DNA of 40,093 bases from UBA1731 sp045595285 (GCA_045595285.1 JAZOAC010000147.1:1-40093), one strand, 5' to 3'; counted from the stretch's first letter, positions 22,577 through 31,176 are shown. A program made the numbers and translations. Notes: generated from the letters alone by a model not told the origin.

Positions 22577-24664
22577 ATGGAAAAGAATGAATGTCGCATT
22601 CCCGACGCTTTCGGCACTTACGGCGACGATGTGTTTTCGGCAAAGGTGATAGAACGCCTCCTTCCCAAGAAGGTGGCGGCGAAGTTGCTTGCCACGATGC
22701 GCGACTCCAAACCTCTCGACCCGTCCATTGCGGACGATGTCGCCGAGGCGATGAAGACGTGGGCCCTCTCGAAGGGGGCCACCCATTTCACGCACTGGTT
22801 CCAGCCGCTTACCGGCGGCACCGCAGAGAAGCACGACAGTTTCATAGAGGTGGCCACGCAGTCCGGCATGGTCGTTGGTTTCTCTGGTCGCAATCTCATC
22901 GGCGGCGAAGCGGATGCGTCGTCCTTCCCGTCGGGAGGGTTGCGTTCCACGTTCGAGGCTCGCGGCTACACGGCGTGGGATCCAACGTCCCCGGCGTTCA
23001 TCAAGCGCCATGCGAACGGTGCCACGCTCTGCATCCCCACCGTCTTCTGCTCCTATACGGGCGATGCGCTCGACTCCAAGACGCCGCTCCTGCGCTCCGT
23101 GCAGGCGGTGAGCCGCGCCACCGAACGTCTGATGAGGCTCTTCCGCCAGCCGAAGGCGCACGTTTCCGTGACGCTCGGAGCTGAGCAGGAATACTTCCTC
23201 GTCGACCATTCGTACTACATGAAGCGTCCGGACCTGCTGCAGACGGGGCGCACCGTGTTCGGAGCCGCTCCGGCGAAGCACCAGCAGCTCGAGGACCACT
23301 ACTACGGCGCGATACGCCCGAGAGTCCTGAAGTTCATGCAGGAGGTGGACGAACAGCTCTGGAGGCTCGGCATCCCCGCCAAGACCCGCCACAACGAGGT
23401 CGCTCCGGCGCAGTTCGAGCTCGCTCCGATGTTCGAGGACCTGAACCTCGCCGTCGACCACAACATGATGATCATGGAGGTGCTGCGCCTCACCGCCGAG
23501 CGCAACGGATTTGCCTGCCTTCTGCACGAAAAGCCGTTTGAGGGCGTCAACGGAAGCGGCAAGCACTGCAACTGGTCCATAGCCTATGGCGAGCGCAACC
23601 TGCTCAAGCCCGGCAAGAACCCCAAGGACAATGCGATATTCCTTACGATGCTCTCCGCCGTCATCCGGGCAATTGACCTTCATGCCGACATGCTGCGCTC
23701 CGCCACGGCATGCGCCGGAAACGACCACCGTCTGGGCGCGAACGAAGCGCCGCCCGCGATCATCTCCATATTCCTCGGCGACGAACTCTCCGCGATCATG
23801 AAGGAGATCGAGACCGGCCGGCCCGAGAAGAGCTCCGGACGCAGAACAAAGCTCAAGATCGGCGTCGACACCCTGCCGCCGCTCCCGATGGACACGACAG
23901 ACCGCAACCGCACGTCTCCTTTCGCGTTCACGGGAAACAAGTTCGAGTTCCGTACGCCGGGTTCATCGCAGAACTGCTCGGTGAACCAGATGGTTCTCAA
24001 CACCATCGTGGCGGAGTCCATAGACGCAATCTGCGACAAGCTCGACGCGATGGACGGCGATTTCAACGTGAAGCTCCAGTCCCTGCTGCAGAGGCTCATC
24101 CGCAAGCACAAGCGGATCCTCTTCTCCGGCGACGGATATTCCGACGGTTGGCGCGCCGAGGCTGCAAAGCGCAATCTTCCCGAGCTTCCCGACACTCCGG
24201 CGGCGATCGCGCCTCTGAAGGATCCGGCCAACCAGCGTCTGTTTCTTGAGTACGGCGTTCTCACGCCTGCAGAGATGAATGCGCGTCTGGAGATCGCGAT
24301 GGAAGACTACAGCCGCCGCATCGGAATTGAAGGCGCTGTCGCGCTCGAGATCGCGCAGTCCATGGTTCGCCCCGTGGTCGCCGACGAGTTCTCCAAGCTC
24401 GCGACGGCGTTTTCGCTGGCGAAGAAGGACGGCTTCTCCGTCGGACAGAAGGGGCTCAGCGCGCTTTCGCTCAAGCTCGGCGCGGGACTCGACGACATGC
24501 ACCACAAGTGCGACAGGCTCAACAAGGCCCTTTCCGGCGGCAAGACGGATGCGATAATCAGCGCCATGCGCTCGCTCCGCAAGACCGTCGACGCAATGGA
24601 GAATCTCGTGGCCGACGACCGTTGGCCTCTTCCGAAGTACAGGGAAATGCTGTTCGTTTACTGA
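22577..24664 (+). CDS. glnN: Glutamine synthetase type III
   Basis: This 695-residue cytosolic enzyme makes glutamine from glutamate, ammonia and ATP. It is full-length for GSIII (about 700-730), far longer than GSI or GSII. Characteristic stretches: THFTHWFQPLTGGTAEKHDSF near the N-terminus, GAEQEYFLVD, RHNEVAPAQFELAPMFED, HEKPFEGVNGSGKHCNWS (nucleotide and metal binding) and NRTSPFAFTGNKFEFRTPGS (substrate and Arg loop). The start is ATG 22577, with no Shine-Dalgarno but a promoter so close that a leaderless mRNA is expected. A gene of unknown function starts 7 bp after the stop, suggesting an operon. Confidence 0.95.
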   Translation: MEKNECRIPDAFGTYGDDVFSAKVIERLLPKKVAAKLLATMRDSKPLDPSIADDVAEAMKTWALSKGATHFTHWFQPLTGGTAEKHDSFIEVATQSGMVVGFSGRNLIGGEADASSFPSGGLRSTFEARGYTAWDPTSPAFIKRHANGATLCIPTVFCSYTGDALDSKTPLLRSVQAVSRATERLMRLFRQPKAHVSVTLGAEQEYFLVDHSYYMKRPDLLQTGRTVFGAAPAKHQQLEDHYYGAIRPRVLKFMQEVDEQLWRLGIPAKTRHNEVAPAQFELAPMFEDLNLAVDHNMMIMEVLRLTAERNGFACLLHEKPFEGVNGSGKHCNWSIAYGERNLLKPGKNPKDNAIFLTMLSAVIRAIDLHADMLRSATACAGNDHRLGANEAPPAIISIFLGDELSAIMKEIETGRPEKSSGRRTKLKIGVDTLPPLPMDTTDRNRTSPFAFTGNKFEFRTPGSSQNCSVNQMVLNTIVAESIDAICDKLDAMDGDFNVKLQSLLQRLIRKHKRILFSGDGYSDGWRAEAAKRNLPELPDTPAAIAPLKDPANQRLFLEYGVLTPAEMNARLEIAMEDYSRRIGIEGAVALEIAQSMVRPVVADEFSKLATAFSLAKKDGFSVGQKGLSALSLKLGAGLDDMHHKCDRLNKALSGGKTDAIISAMRSLRKTVDAMENLVADDRWPLPKYREMLFVY

Positions 24665-24671
24665 TCTGGCC

Positions 24672-25643
24672 GTGGACAAGAACAACATAGATGACATAGC
24701 AAAGGCGATTTCCGCGCTGAATGCGTGGAAGAAGGCGGCCAAGTACAATTGGGCGCTTGTGTCCGAGATGTTCGACAATCCGCTCATAGCGTGCGTCAAC
24801 ATCCAGCAGAATGGTCCAATGGCCGCAAGGCTCATGCTTTTCAACGGCTTTGCCGCACATCGGGATTTCGCGATCTTCACGCAGAACCAGGATGTGTCGT
24901 TTGCGTTGTCCCCGATCGACTTCGACCATTACGAGGTCATCGGACTGAAGGATGGAGGCGCGGAGGTTTACGACTACAGGCCGGGATATGCGCCGGTCCA
25001 TCCGGACGAGGAGACCCGCGCGCTTCTCGCACCCGTACTGTACGAATGCTACGGGCTCATGCTTCGCCTTGAGGACGATCCGGAGATTCCGGCCATGTAC
25101 AAGGGCGAAAACGCGATGTTCTCGCGCAGGGAGGGGCTGGACGGCAAATGGCGCGACGCTCCGCTCAAGCCGCCGGACATGAACACGGTCACGTGGACCG
25201 AGCGCGTCGGACTTGACCGGGTGAAATGCGCTCAGGCCGCAAGGTTCGATATGGCACAAGGGGAAGTGTGGGAGGCAGATTTCATACAGATGCCGATTTT
25301 CCGCACGGAGGATCCCAGTCCGCGCATAATGTATCTTTTCGCCGCCGTGGACGCCAAGACGGGCGAGAGGCGCGTCTGGGACAAGCTCGTCGTCGATCCG
25401 AAGATTCCGCGGAACGGCACGCTTGATGCGCTCAAGCAGCTATGGGAGTCGCTTGCCTCCCGGATGCTGGAAGGGGTGTTGAGGAGGGGAATGGTCCCGG
25501 CGGAGATACATGTGCGTACGCAGAGGGTCATGCGCTTCATGCGTCCTCTCGGACTTCAGATACCTTTCAAGCTGGTGCTGCATCAGCAGCTTCCCCGTTT
25601 GACGACGACCGTTAACAATTCAGTATTGGACAGATCGATATGA
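24672..25643 (+). CDS. Cytosolic protein of unknown function in the glnN operon
   Basis: This 323-residue protein starts at GTG, 7 bp after glnN. It has no signal peptide or membrane segment. Notable stretches are LNAWKKAAKYNWALVSEMFD near the N-terminus, VSFALSPIDFDHYEVIGLKD, and in the second half VWEADFIQMPIFRTEDPSPR with YLFAAVDAKTGERRVWDKLV, which reads like a repeated alpha/beta domain built around a strand-rich core. The second half resembles domain-of-unknown-function proteins found beside SEC-C or pRiA4b-type domains, but I cannot name it with confidence. Its stop overlaps the next ATG (ATGA, 25640-25643), so the three genes from glnN are probably co-transcribed. No function is assigned. 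Confidence 0.75.
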   Translation: MDKNNIDDIAKAISALNAWKKAAKYNWALVSEMFDNPLIACVNIQQNGPMAARLMLFNGFAAHRDFAIFTQNQDVSFALSPIDFDHYEVIGLKDGGAEVYDYRPGYAPVHPDEETRALLAPVLYECYGLMLRLEDDPEIPAMYKGENAMFSRREGLDGKWRDAPLKPPDMNTVTWTERVGLDRVKCAQAARFDMAQGEVWEADFIQMPIFRTEDPSPRIMYLFAAVDAKTGERRVWDKLVVDPKIPRNGTLDALKQLWESLASRMLEGVLRRGMVPAEIHVRTQRVMRFMRPLGLQIPFKLVLHQQLPRLTTTVNNSVLDRSI

Positions 25644-27127
25644 GCATTGACGCAGACATCGCCCTTGGGCTTTCACTTGTTTTCATCATCGGCGGACTCT
25701 ACGTTCTTGCCAAAAGCGCGGACATGTTCGTCGACGCCTCCAGTGTGGTCGCGCGCCGTTTCGGGATATCACCTCTGATTGTAGGGATGGTGATCATTGG
25801 ATTCGGCAACATCGTCGGTTCGAACTTCTTCAATACGCTTGCCGTGGTCGGGGTTGCGGGAACGATATCCCCGTTTGATGGGTTCAGCAGGTTCATAATC
25901 CTGCGCGATCTGCCTGTGATGCTGTTCTTGTTGCTGTCGATCGCGCTGTTCAGCATGAGTTTCCGCCATCCTACGCGCGTCGGGTGCGTCACCAGACCGA
26001 AAGGAGCTGTCTGGGTGCTGCTTTTCGTCGTATATTCGGTGGTTATGGCCATGCAGGAGCTTTCTGCGGCGCCTGCTGCGCCGGTAGGGGACGCCAAGTC
26101 CAAGGCGCGGGCGGCGAAGATCGCCAAGAAGAATGCCCATGAGGCGGAGGCCAAACGCGTGGTCTCGGATGACCTGCTCGTCCAGGTGAAGTCAACCTTC
26201 GACGGAACCATGCAGCCATGCTGGTTCTGGGCGCCTGAGAAGGCGAAGACCGAACCCGTTCCGCTTGTGGTCGGTCTCCATACGTGGAGCGCAGACTATC
26301 AGCAGCGCAGCCACTATGCAACAGCGATGACGTACGCAAGAAAGCATGGCTGGGCGATGGTGGGACCCAACTTCCGCGGTCCGAACAGCACGCCCTCTGC
26401 CTGCGGCGGCGAGGCTGCGGTGCAGGACATTGTGGATGCAGTCAACTACGCGAAGGGACGCGTCAGGATAGATCCGAAGCGCGTCTACATCATTGGCGGA
26501 TCCGGCGGCGGGCACATGACGCTTCTCATGGCGGGGCGCCATCCCGAGATCTGGGCCGGCTGTGCGGCATTCTGTCCGATTACGGACCTCGCGCGCTGGC
26601 ATGCCGACTCCGTGCTCGTCCATCCCGGACGCTCCAGGAAATACGCCAAGATGATGGAGGGCGCATGCGGCGGCAGGCCGGAGAAATGTCCGGAGGAATA
26701 CCGCAGGCGTTCACCCCTTGCGTGGATTGACAATGCGCGCAAGGTCGGCGTTCCCGTGTACATCGTGACGGGCATCCACGACGGATGGACTGGTTCCGTG
26801 CCGGTGGGGCATTCGTTCCGCGCGTTCAATGCGCTTGCGGACGAGAAAGACCGTGTCTCGGAAGCAGACATAGCGGAGATCGAGGCGACGCGGAAAGTGC
26901 CCGCCGACATAGCGTACAAGGGAGCCGAGGATCCGTTCTACAGCGCGAAGGATCGGATCCATTTCCGCGGGACATCCGCAAATGTGCGCTTTACGCTGTT
27001 TGAGGGCGGACATGGCGGTAACTTCCCCGCAGGGTTGGACTTCCTTTCCAGACAGGTCAAGGGCCGCCCTGCGGACTTCACTCTTCCGAAGTCCGGCAAG
27101 GGCGGCGAAGAGGCCCTTGGAAAATAG
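25640..27127 (+). CDS. Chimeric frame: truncated CaCA cation antiporter fused to a secreted alpha/beta hydrolase
   Basis: One 495-residue frame holds two unrelated parts. Residues 1-135 look like a YrbG-type sodium/calcium exchanger (LAKSADMFVDASSVVARRFG, SPLIVGMVIIGFG, then NIVGSNFFNTLAVVGVAGTI). The stretch between GFG and NIVGSN (normally the GTSAPE-type ion-binding repeat) is missing, joining one alpha-repeat start to another's end at about 25806. Residues from about 135 form an alpha/beta hydrolase: catalytic S288 in GGSGGGHM, D381 in GIHDGW, H458 in GGHGGNF. The hydrolase may be made separately: AAGGAG (26001-26006) lies 8 nt before an in-frame GTG at 26015 that would start a signal-peptide-like segment (LLFVVYSVVMAMQELSAAPA). 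The hydrolase is probably a secreted esterase; the antiporter half is probably dead. Confidence 0.7.
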   Translation: MSIDADIALGLSLVFIIGGLYVLAKSADMFVDASSVVARRFGISPLIVGMVIIGFGNIVGSNFFNTLAVVGVAGTISPFDGFSRFIILRDLPVMLFLLLSIALFSMSFRHPTRVGCVTRPKGAVWVLLFVVYSVVMAMQELSAAPAAPVGDAKSKARAAKIAKKNAHEAEAKRVVSDDLLVQVKSTFDGTMQPCWFWAPEKAKTEPVPLVVGLHTWSADYQQRSHYATAMTYARKHGWAMVGPNFRGPNSTPSACGGEAAVQDIVDAVNYAKGRVRIDPKRVYIIGGSGGGHMTLLMAGRHPEIWAGCAAFCPITDLARWHADSVLVHPGRSRKYAKMMEGACGGRPEKCPEEYRRRSPLAWIDNARKVGVPVYIVTGIHDGWTGSVPVGHSFRAFNALADEKDRVSEADIAEIEATRKVPADIAYKGAEDPFYSAKDRIHFRGTSANVRFTLFEGGHGGNFPAGLDFLSRQVKGRPADFTLPKSGKGGEEALGK

Positions 27128-27216
27128 AGTGCACTGTTCACCATCTTCATCTGCAAACGAGAATCGAAGGCGATAATTGAAAAGGATACGGTGGGACGAT
27201 GGAAATGGGCGGTGGA

Positions 27217-27933
27217 CTATCGACGCCCGGGGCCGCGTCGTCCGCCAGATCCACCCCATTCCTCTGTCGTCGAGTAGATCGTCTTGATGGTCTCGCGGAT
27301 TTCGGCGGCATCTGAGCCGCTGTAGCCAAGTTCCCGGAATGTCTTGTCCAGCAGCAAGTTGCGTTCCCTCGCGCTTGTCTGCCTGATTTCATGGCCCAAT
27401 TCCCTGAGTTCGGCAAAGGCTGCTTCCCGTTCCTGCTGCGTGGCTCCGCTGTCAAGGCGGATTATGTCCATCAGCTCTTCGCGGCGGGCTATGAGGTCCT
27501 GATATTTCTCATGCGTCGCAATCTGACCTTTGCTCCATCCGGTAGTGTCGATGGAAGCAAGCGTTTCGAGCCTGTTTTCAGTCCGCTGCATCATCCTTTT
27601 GCGGAACTGGGCCATGCGGTTTGTCATGGAGGCGTATCTTTCTGGATCGTCGGTCTTCATGCGTTCAAGATCGGCCATGAATCCGCCTAGTCCCTTCGGT
27701 CGCTCCCTGTCAACGTCCACCGTGTTGGTCTCCGTGCTGTGAATGGTGTTCGTCACGATGGTGGTGACCGTTTTGACAAGGGTTTGAGAGTCGGCGATGC
27801 GCTGTCTTTTCCGTGGTGAAGGTTCCTCGGTTTTGGCAGCCATGTCACCCGCGACAGACGTCCTTGCAATCCATCCGACTGCGGCTCCGGCCACAAAGGC
27901 CGCTCCCGCGACTAGTAGCGCTGTTCTGTTCAT
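27217..27933 (-). CDS. Membrane-anchored helical protein of unknown function
   Basis: This 238-residue protein has one N-terminal hydrophobic segment (about residues 5-24, ALLVAGAAFVAGAAVGWIA) acting as anchor or uncleaved signal. A Thr-rich linker (TLVKTVTTIVTNTIHSTETN) follows, then a charged, largely alpha-helical region (about residues 95-205) rich in Arg, Glu and Met. It ends in a Gly/Arg tail. The helical part resembles small periplasmic stress proteins in composition only, and I cannot assign a family. Its ATG overlaps the cysK stop by 4 bp (ATGA), so it is the last gene of the glycosyltransferase-cysK operon. Confidence 0.7.
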   Translation of the reverse strand: MNRTALLVAGAAFVAGAAVGWIARTSVAGDMAAKTEEPSPRKRQRIADSQTLVKTVTTIVTNTIHSTETNTVDVDRERPKGLGGFMADLERMKTDDPERYASMTNRMAQFRKRMMQRTENRLETLASIDTTGWSKGQIATHEKYQDLIARREELMDIIRLDSGATQQEREAAFAELRELGHEIRQTSARERNLLLDKTFRELGYSGSDAAEIRETIKTIYSTTEEWGGSGGRRGPGRR

Positions 27934-28868
27934 TGGGCATCTTCCGTGAATAGTGGAGTCGAGAAGTAGCGTTCGGCCGTGTCTGGAAGGACAGTCACGA
28001 CCGTTTTCCCGGGGCCGAGACGCTTTGCGAGCTTCAACGCTGCGAATACGTTCGTGCCGCCTGATATGCCGGCGAGAAGGCCTTCCTTCCGGGCGAGGTT
28101 GCGGGCGCAGTTGAGAGCCTCTTCGTCCGTCACAACGCAGATGTGCGAATATATCTGCGTATTGAGATTGTCGGGGATGAGGCCGTCGCCTATGCCCATC
28201 TGAAGATGAGTGCCGACGGTTCCGCCTGCAAGTATGGCGGCATTCTGCGGTTCGACCGCCCAGATTTCGATTCCGGGGTTCTGCGCCTTGAGCACCTCTC
28301 CAATGCCGCTCAAAGTGCCGCCCGTGCCGACTCCCGAACAGAATCCGTGGATCGGCCTTGCCGCCTGTTCCATGATTTCCAGCGCGGTTCCGTGGCGGTG
28401 TGCGGCGGGATTGGCGGGGTTCGAGAATTGTTCAGGAACGAATACCTTCGGATTTTCCTTCGCCATGCGCTGCGCAATCGCAGAGCATTCCTCGATGGCG
28501 GCTCCGATGTTTCCGGCGTCATGCACTAGGATCACCTTTGCGCCGTAGTGATTCACGAGCTTGCGGCGCTCCTCGCTTACGCTGTCGGGCATGACGATGA
28601 CCGTTTTATAGCCCTTGACCGCACCTATGAGCGCGAGGCCGATGCCCTGATTGCCGCTCGTTGGTTCAACGATTATGGAGTCTGGCTTGAGAAGACCGCG
28701 CAATTCCGCTTCGCGTATCATGTTGGCCGCTGTGCGGGTCTTGATTGAACCGCCGACGTTGAGAGCCTCGAATTTCACGAGGACTTCAGCCATGTCAGTC
28801 GTTGTCATGCGGTTCAGTCGCACCAGCGGGGTGTGTCCCATCGCTTCGAGTATTGTGTTGCAGATCAT
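27930..28868 (-). CDS. cysK: Cysteine synthase (O-acetylserine sulfhydrylase)
   Basis: This 312-residue PLP enzyme makes cysteine from O-acetylserine and sulfide. ICNTILEAMGHTPLVRLNRM is the usual N-terminus. The PLP lysine is K43 in GGSIKTRTA, where the common motif is GGSVKDR; the Asp-to-Thr change occurs in a subset of the family. PTSGNQGIGLAL binds the substrate carboxylate and GVGTGGTLSGIGEVL binds the PLP phosphate. ATG 28868 is chosen because it gives the family N-terminus; a longer frame to 29057 runs through the upstream glycosyltransferase gene. It lies 31 bp after that gene and overlaps the next by 4 bp. A cystathionine-beta-synthase-like activity cannot be excluded. Confidence 0.88.
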   Translation of the reverse strand: MICNTILEAMGHTPLVRLNRMTTTDMAEVLVKFEALNVGGSIKTRTAANMIREAELRGLLKPDSIIVEPTSGNQGIGLALIGAVKGYKTVIVMPDSVSEERRKLVNHYGAKVILVHDAGNIGAAIEECSAIAQRMAKENPKVFVPEQFSNPANPAAHRHGTALEIMEQAARPIHGFCSGVGTGGTLSGIGEVLKAQNPGIEIWAVEPQNAAILAGGTVGTHLQMGIGDGLIPDNLNTQIYSHICVVTDEEALNCARNLARKEGLLAGISGGTNVFAALKLAKRLGPGKTVVTVLPDTAERYFSTPLFTEDAQ

Positions 28869-28899
28869 GGTTTTGGTTTTCTGATTGCGGGGTTTGGTG

Positions 28900-30423
28900 T
28901 CACCAGAATACGCGGACGCGCACTCGGTGGCGCATTTCAAACCTTTTTGTGTTTTTGAGATGCGGGAAAAGTGGCTGCACAAGATGTCCTTCTTCGGCAG
29001 GGACGATAACGATGTCAGGATTGCGCTTGAGTCCGGCAAGGGCCTCAAGCTCCGCAAACTGCGTCCAGTAGCCGATGCGTGCGTCGAGCCCGCGCAGATA
29101 GAACGGGAGTGGCCATGTATCCTCGCTTGGAATGGCGACTGCGATGAACGTGTTTCCGGACATTTGTTTTTCTGAAACGATGTCCTTCACAAGTTTTGCC
29201 ATGTCTTTCACCTGCGGGGAGGCGGAGGCATAGTTGTACGGGATTTTCTTCGAATCCGGTTCGTGCCACATCTTCGCGGACAATACGCAATTGTGGCACA
29301 GAAGTACCATTGTGAAAAATGCCGTCACAATCAGGTTGGATTTCTTGAGGGAGGACCACATCGCAAATCCAAGAAATGCGGAAAGCAGAATCGGCAGATG
29401 GAGCTGAAGGGCGCACCAAGGGGTCTTGTAAGGTATGGAGGAGTATGCCAAGGTCAGGATCAGTGAGTAGCACATGGTCGCTGCAAATGCTGTCGCAATG
29501 GGCTGTCTGGATGCAATGGCCCCGTTTTTTACGCGGAGCAACACGGAGGATCCATAGAGGATGCCCATCAAGACGTATGCGGCGAGGAATGTACTTGATC
29601 CAAACAGCCACTTCAGGTATTGCCACCACGGATGTACATGATATGCAGCTCCTTCGGAGACGGCATCTCCAGCCGCTCTGTGCATGTAGGAAAGCGGAGC
29701 GGACACGAATGCGTTGTATACGCCTTGCCAGTTAGTCGCGAAGGATGAATAAAGCAGTGTTGCGGTGAGTGCGAATCCTGCGATAGCGAGAATTGCGTAT
29801 GATTGTTTGGGCTTCAGATCCCGGGTGCATGTATTTCCATGATGCGAGAGGCGGCGCATGAGGCAGACCGTTGCAGCAGAGCACACAACGGCGAGGAATG
29901 TCAGGATGCTCGTCTCTTTCGTGGAGAATGCTAGTCCGGCGGCGATTCCTGCGAGAATCGCCCAGGTGCCGCGTTTGATCTTCCCGATTCCTTCCTGATA
30001 CAGGGCGTAACCGGTCATAGCCCAGAATAACATTGCCGTGAATGCGGCTAGTAGCATCTCCTGTATGAAATCAGTCGCGAAAAATACGAAAATGGGAGAT
30101 GTCGCCAATAGAATGGTGAATATGGCAGGAATAAGGACATTGGCTTTGCCGGACGTCCGCGTGAAGACTTTATGGAGAGCGAGAAAACCGAAGACGAGCG
30201 CCAGCGCGGCAAACAAGAGTGGTGTGCATCTGAGAAGCGTGCCGTCGAGGGTCTCGGTGGAATTGTTCCCCGCGGCTTTTTGAATGGCGGACGCCGCATA
30301 GTAGAGCGTCGGTCCGTGATGATCATTCGGGTCGTATCTATACACGCCGGTCTCGAGCAGCCGCCCAGTCGTAAACGCCTGGTTTGCCTCATCGGGATGG
30401 AATGTACGGTTCAGCAAGCTCAT
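28900..30423 (-). CDS. GT-C type membrane glycosyltransferase (GT39-like)
   Basis: This 507-residue integral membrane protein has about ten or eleven hydrophobic segments. FHPDEANQAFTTGRLLETGV followed by YRYDPNDHHGPTLYY is the signature of the GT39-like family often called Agl23-type; the DE pair is the metal/donor-binding site on the extracytoplasmic loop. Such enzymes transfer sugars from lipid-phosphate donors. The last 120 residues form a soluble domain (IAVAIPSEDTWPLPFYLRG, DIVIVPAEEGHLVQPLFPHL). The protein begins only seven residues before the HPDEA motif, and an in-frame TGA lies just upstream, so the first transmembrane helix usual in the family is absent. It heads an operon with cysK. 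Confidence 0.8.
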   Translation of the reverse strand: MSLLNRTFHPDEANQAFTTGRLLETGVYRYDPNDHHGPTLYYAASAIQKAAGNNSTETLDGTLLRCTPLLFAALALVFGFLALHKVFTRTSGKANVLIPAIFTILLATSPIFVFFATDFIQEMLLAAFTAMLFWAMTGYALYQEGIGKIKRGTWAILAGIAAGLAFSTKETSILTFLAVVCSAATVCLMRRLSHHGNTCTRDLKPKQSYAILAIAGFALTATLLYSSFATNWQGVYNAFVSAPLSYMHRAAGDAVSEGAAYHVHPWWQYLKWLFGSSTFLAAYVLMGILYGSSVLLRVKNGAIASRQPIATAFAATMCYSLILTLAYSSIPYKTPWCALQLHLPILLSAFLGFAMWSSLKKSNLIVTAFFTMVLLCHNCVLSAKMWHEPDSKKIPYNYASASPQVKDMAKLVKDIVSEKQMSGNTFIAVAIPSEDTWPLPFYLRGLDARIGYWTQFAELEALAGLKRNPDIVIVPAEEGHLVQPLFPHLKNTKRFEMRHRVRVRVFW

Positions 30424-30458
30424 CTGTATGTTGTTTCATCTTTTCTTTTTGTCGGCAT

Positions 30459-30467
30459 ATTATATCA
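30459..30467 (-). promoter_or_regulatory. Extended -10 promoter of the glycosyltransferase operon
   Basis: On the minus strand TG-A-TATAAT runs from 30467 to 30459, leaving about 30 nt of leader before ATG 30423. Its -35 region overlaps the -10 of the divergent promoter. Confidence 0.55.
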
Positions 30468-30481
30468 CGAAGTTCATTTTA

Positions 30482-30490
30482 TGCTATAAT
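30482..30490 (+). promoter_or_regulatory. Extended -10 promoter of the scpAB operon, predicted leaderless
   Basis: TG-C-TATAAT (30482-30490) ends 7 nt before ATG 30498, so the mRNA should start at or next to the initiation codon. Its -35 position (30462-30467) lies inside the opposing promoter. Confidence 0.6.
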
Positions 30491-30497
30491 TGTGAGC

Positions 30498-31166
30498 ATG
30501 TTTATCCAGTTGACACGGACAGACGGCGTTCCCGTTTGGCTGAATGCCTGTTTTGTAGTGACGGTTGAACCAAGTCGTAGCGGCGGTTCGATCGTTGTAC
30601 CTATTGGCGACGGTTTGGACTATGAGGTTCGCGAGTCGCCGGATGCCGTGTTGGCAATGCTGGAAGGGGCTCCGCCGGTCAGGGCTGTCCCTGTGCCGCC
30701 GCCTAAGTCTCTGACGCCCAGGCCGGACGATGTCTCTCCGGAGACAAATCCCAGAGAGTGCGATAAGGTCAAAAATGTAGAGGCTTCGCCCTCACAGCAG
30801 AAGAAAGTTCGCAAAACGAAGGCCGCGCCAAAGAAAAGGACTGCCGAAGCGGAGAAGCAGACGGAGACCGTCGCTGCGGGGCAGGAACAGTCGGTGGCAG
30901 AAGCCGCACCGAAGAAAAAACGCGCGGTCTCGAAAAAGAAGGCGGAAGAGTCGGCTTCCGCCGGGTCGGCGTTGCCTGAAGAATACCAGAAGATTTTTGA
31001 CGATCTGAAGTCCAGGAAATGTCGCACCGTGAAGCGTATGCGCAATGCGATGAAGAGTTTCTACGGCAAGACCGATTCCGAGGAGATTGACAGGATCATT
31101 GAGTCCATGATCGCCATAGGCAGTATCCTCGTCGAGGCGGATGGACATGTCAACTGGATTGCGTAG
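30498..31166 (+). CDS. Basic Lys/Ala-rich protein of unknown function upstream of scpA
   Basis: This 222-residue cytosolic protein is in three parts. An N-terminal beta-type domain (FIQLTRTDGVPVWLNACFVV, about residues 1-55) resembles the small FlbD-like or YD-type strand modules. A disordered middle (about 65-160) is full of Lys, Ala and Pro. A compact C-terminal helical domain (about 162-222) ends SMIAIGSILVEADGHVNWIA. The middle looks like the basic tails of nucleic-acid-binding proteins, and the gene precedes the condensin genes scpA and scpB by 10 bp, so DNA binding is a reasonable guess, not a finding. The start is ATG 30498, placed at the predicted transcription start; upstream frame to 30384 crosses the divergent promoter. 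Confidence 0.75.
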   Translation: MFIQLTRTDGVPVWLNACFVVTVEPSRSGGSIVVPIGDGLDYEVRESPDAVLAMLEGAPPVRAVPVPPPKSLTPRPDDVSPETNPRECDKVKNVEASPSQQKKVRKTKAAPKKRTAEAEKQTETVAAGQEQSVAEAAPKKKRAVSKKKAEESASAGSALPEEYQKIFDDLKSRKCRTVKRMRNAMKSFYGKTDSEEIDRIIESMIAIGSILVEADGHVNWIA

Positions 31167-31176
31167 GTGATACGGC

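Noticed and set aside
22364..23728. 454-codon minus-strand frame opposite ahbC and glnN
   Set aside because: It overlaps two well-supported genes and has Arg/Gly/Val-rich antisense composition.
27128..27216. Terminator expected between convergent genes
   Set aside because: No stable stem followed by T residues was seen on either strand.
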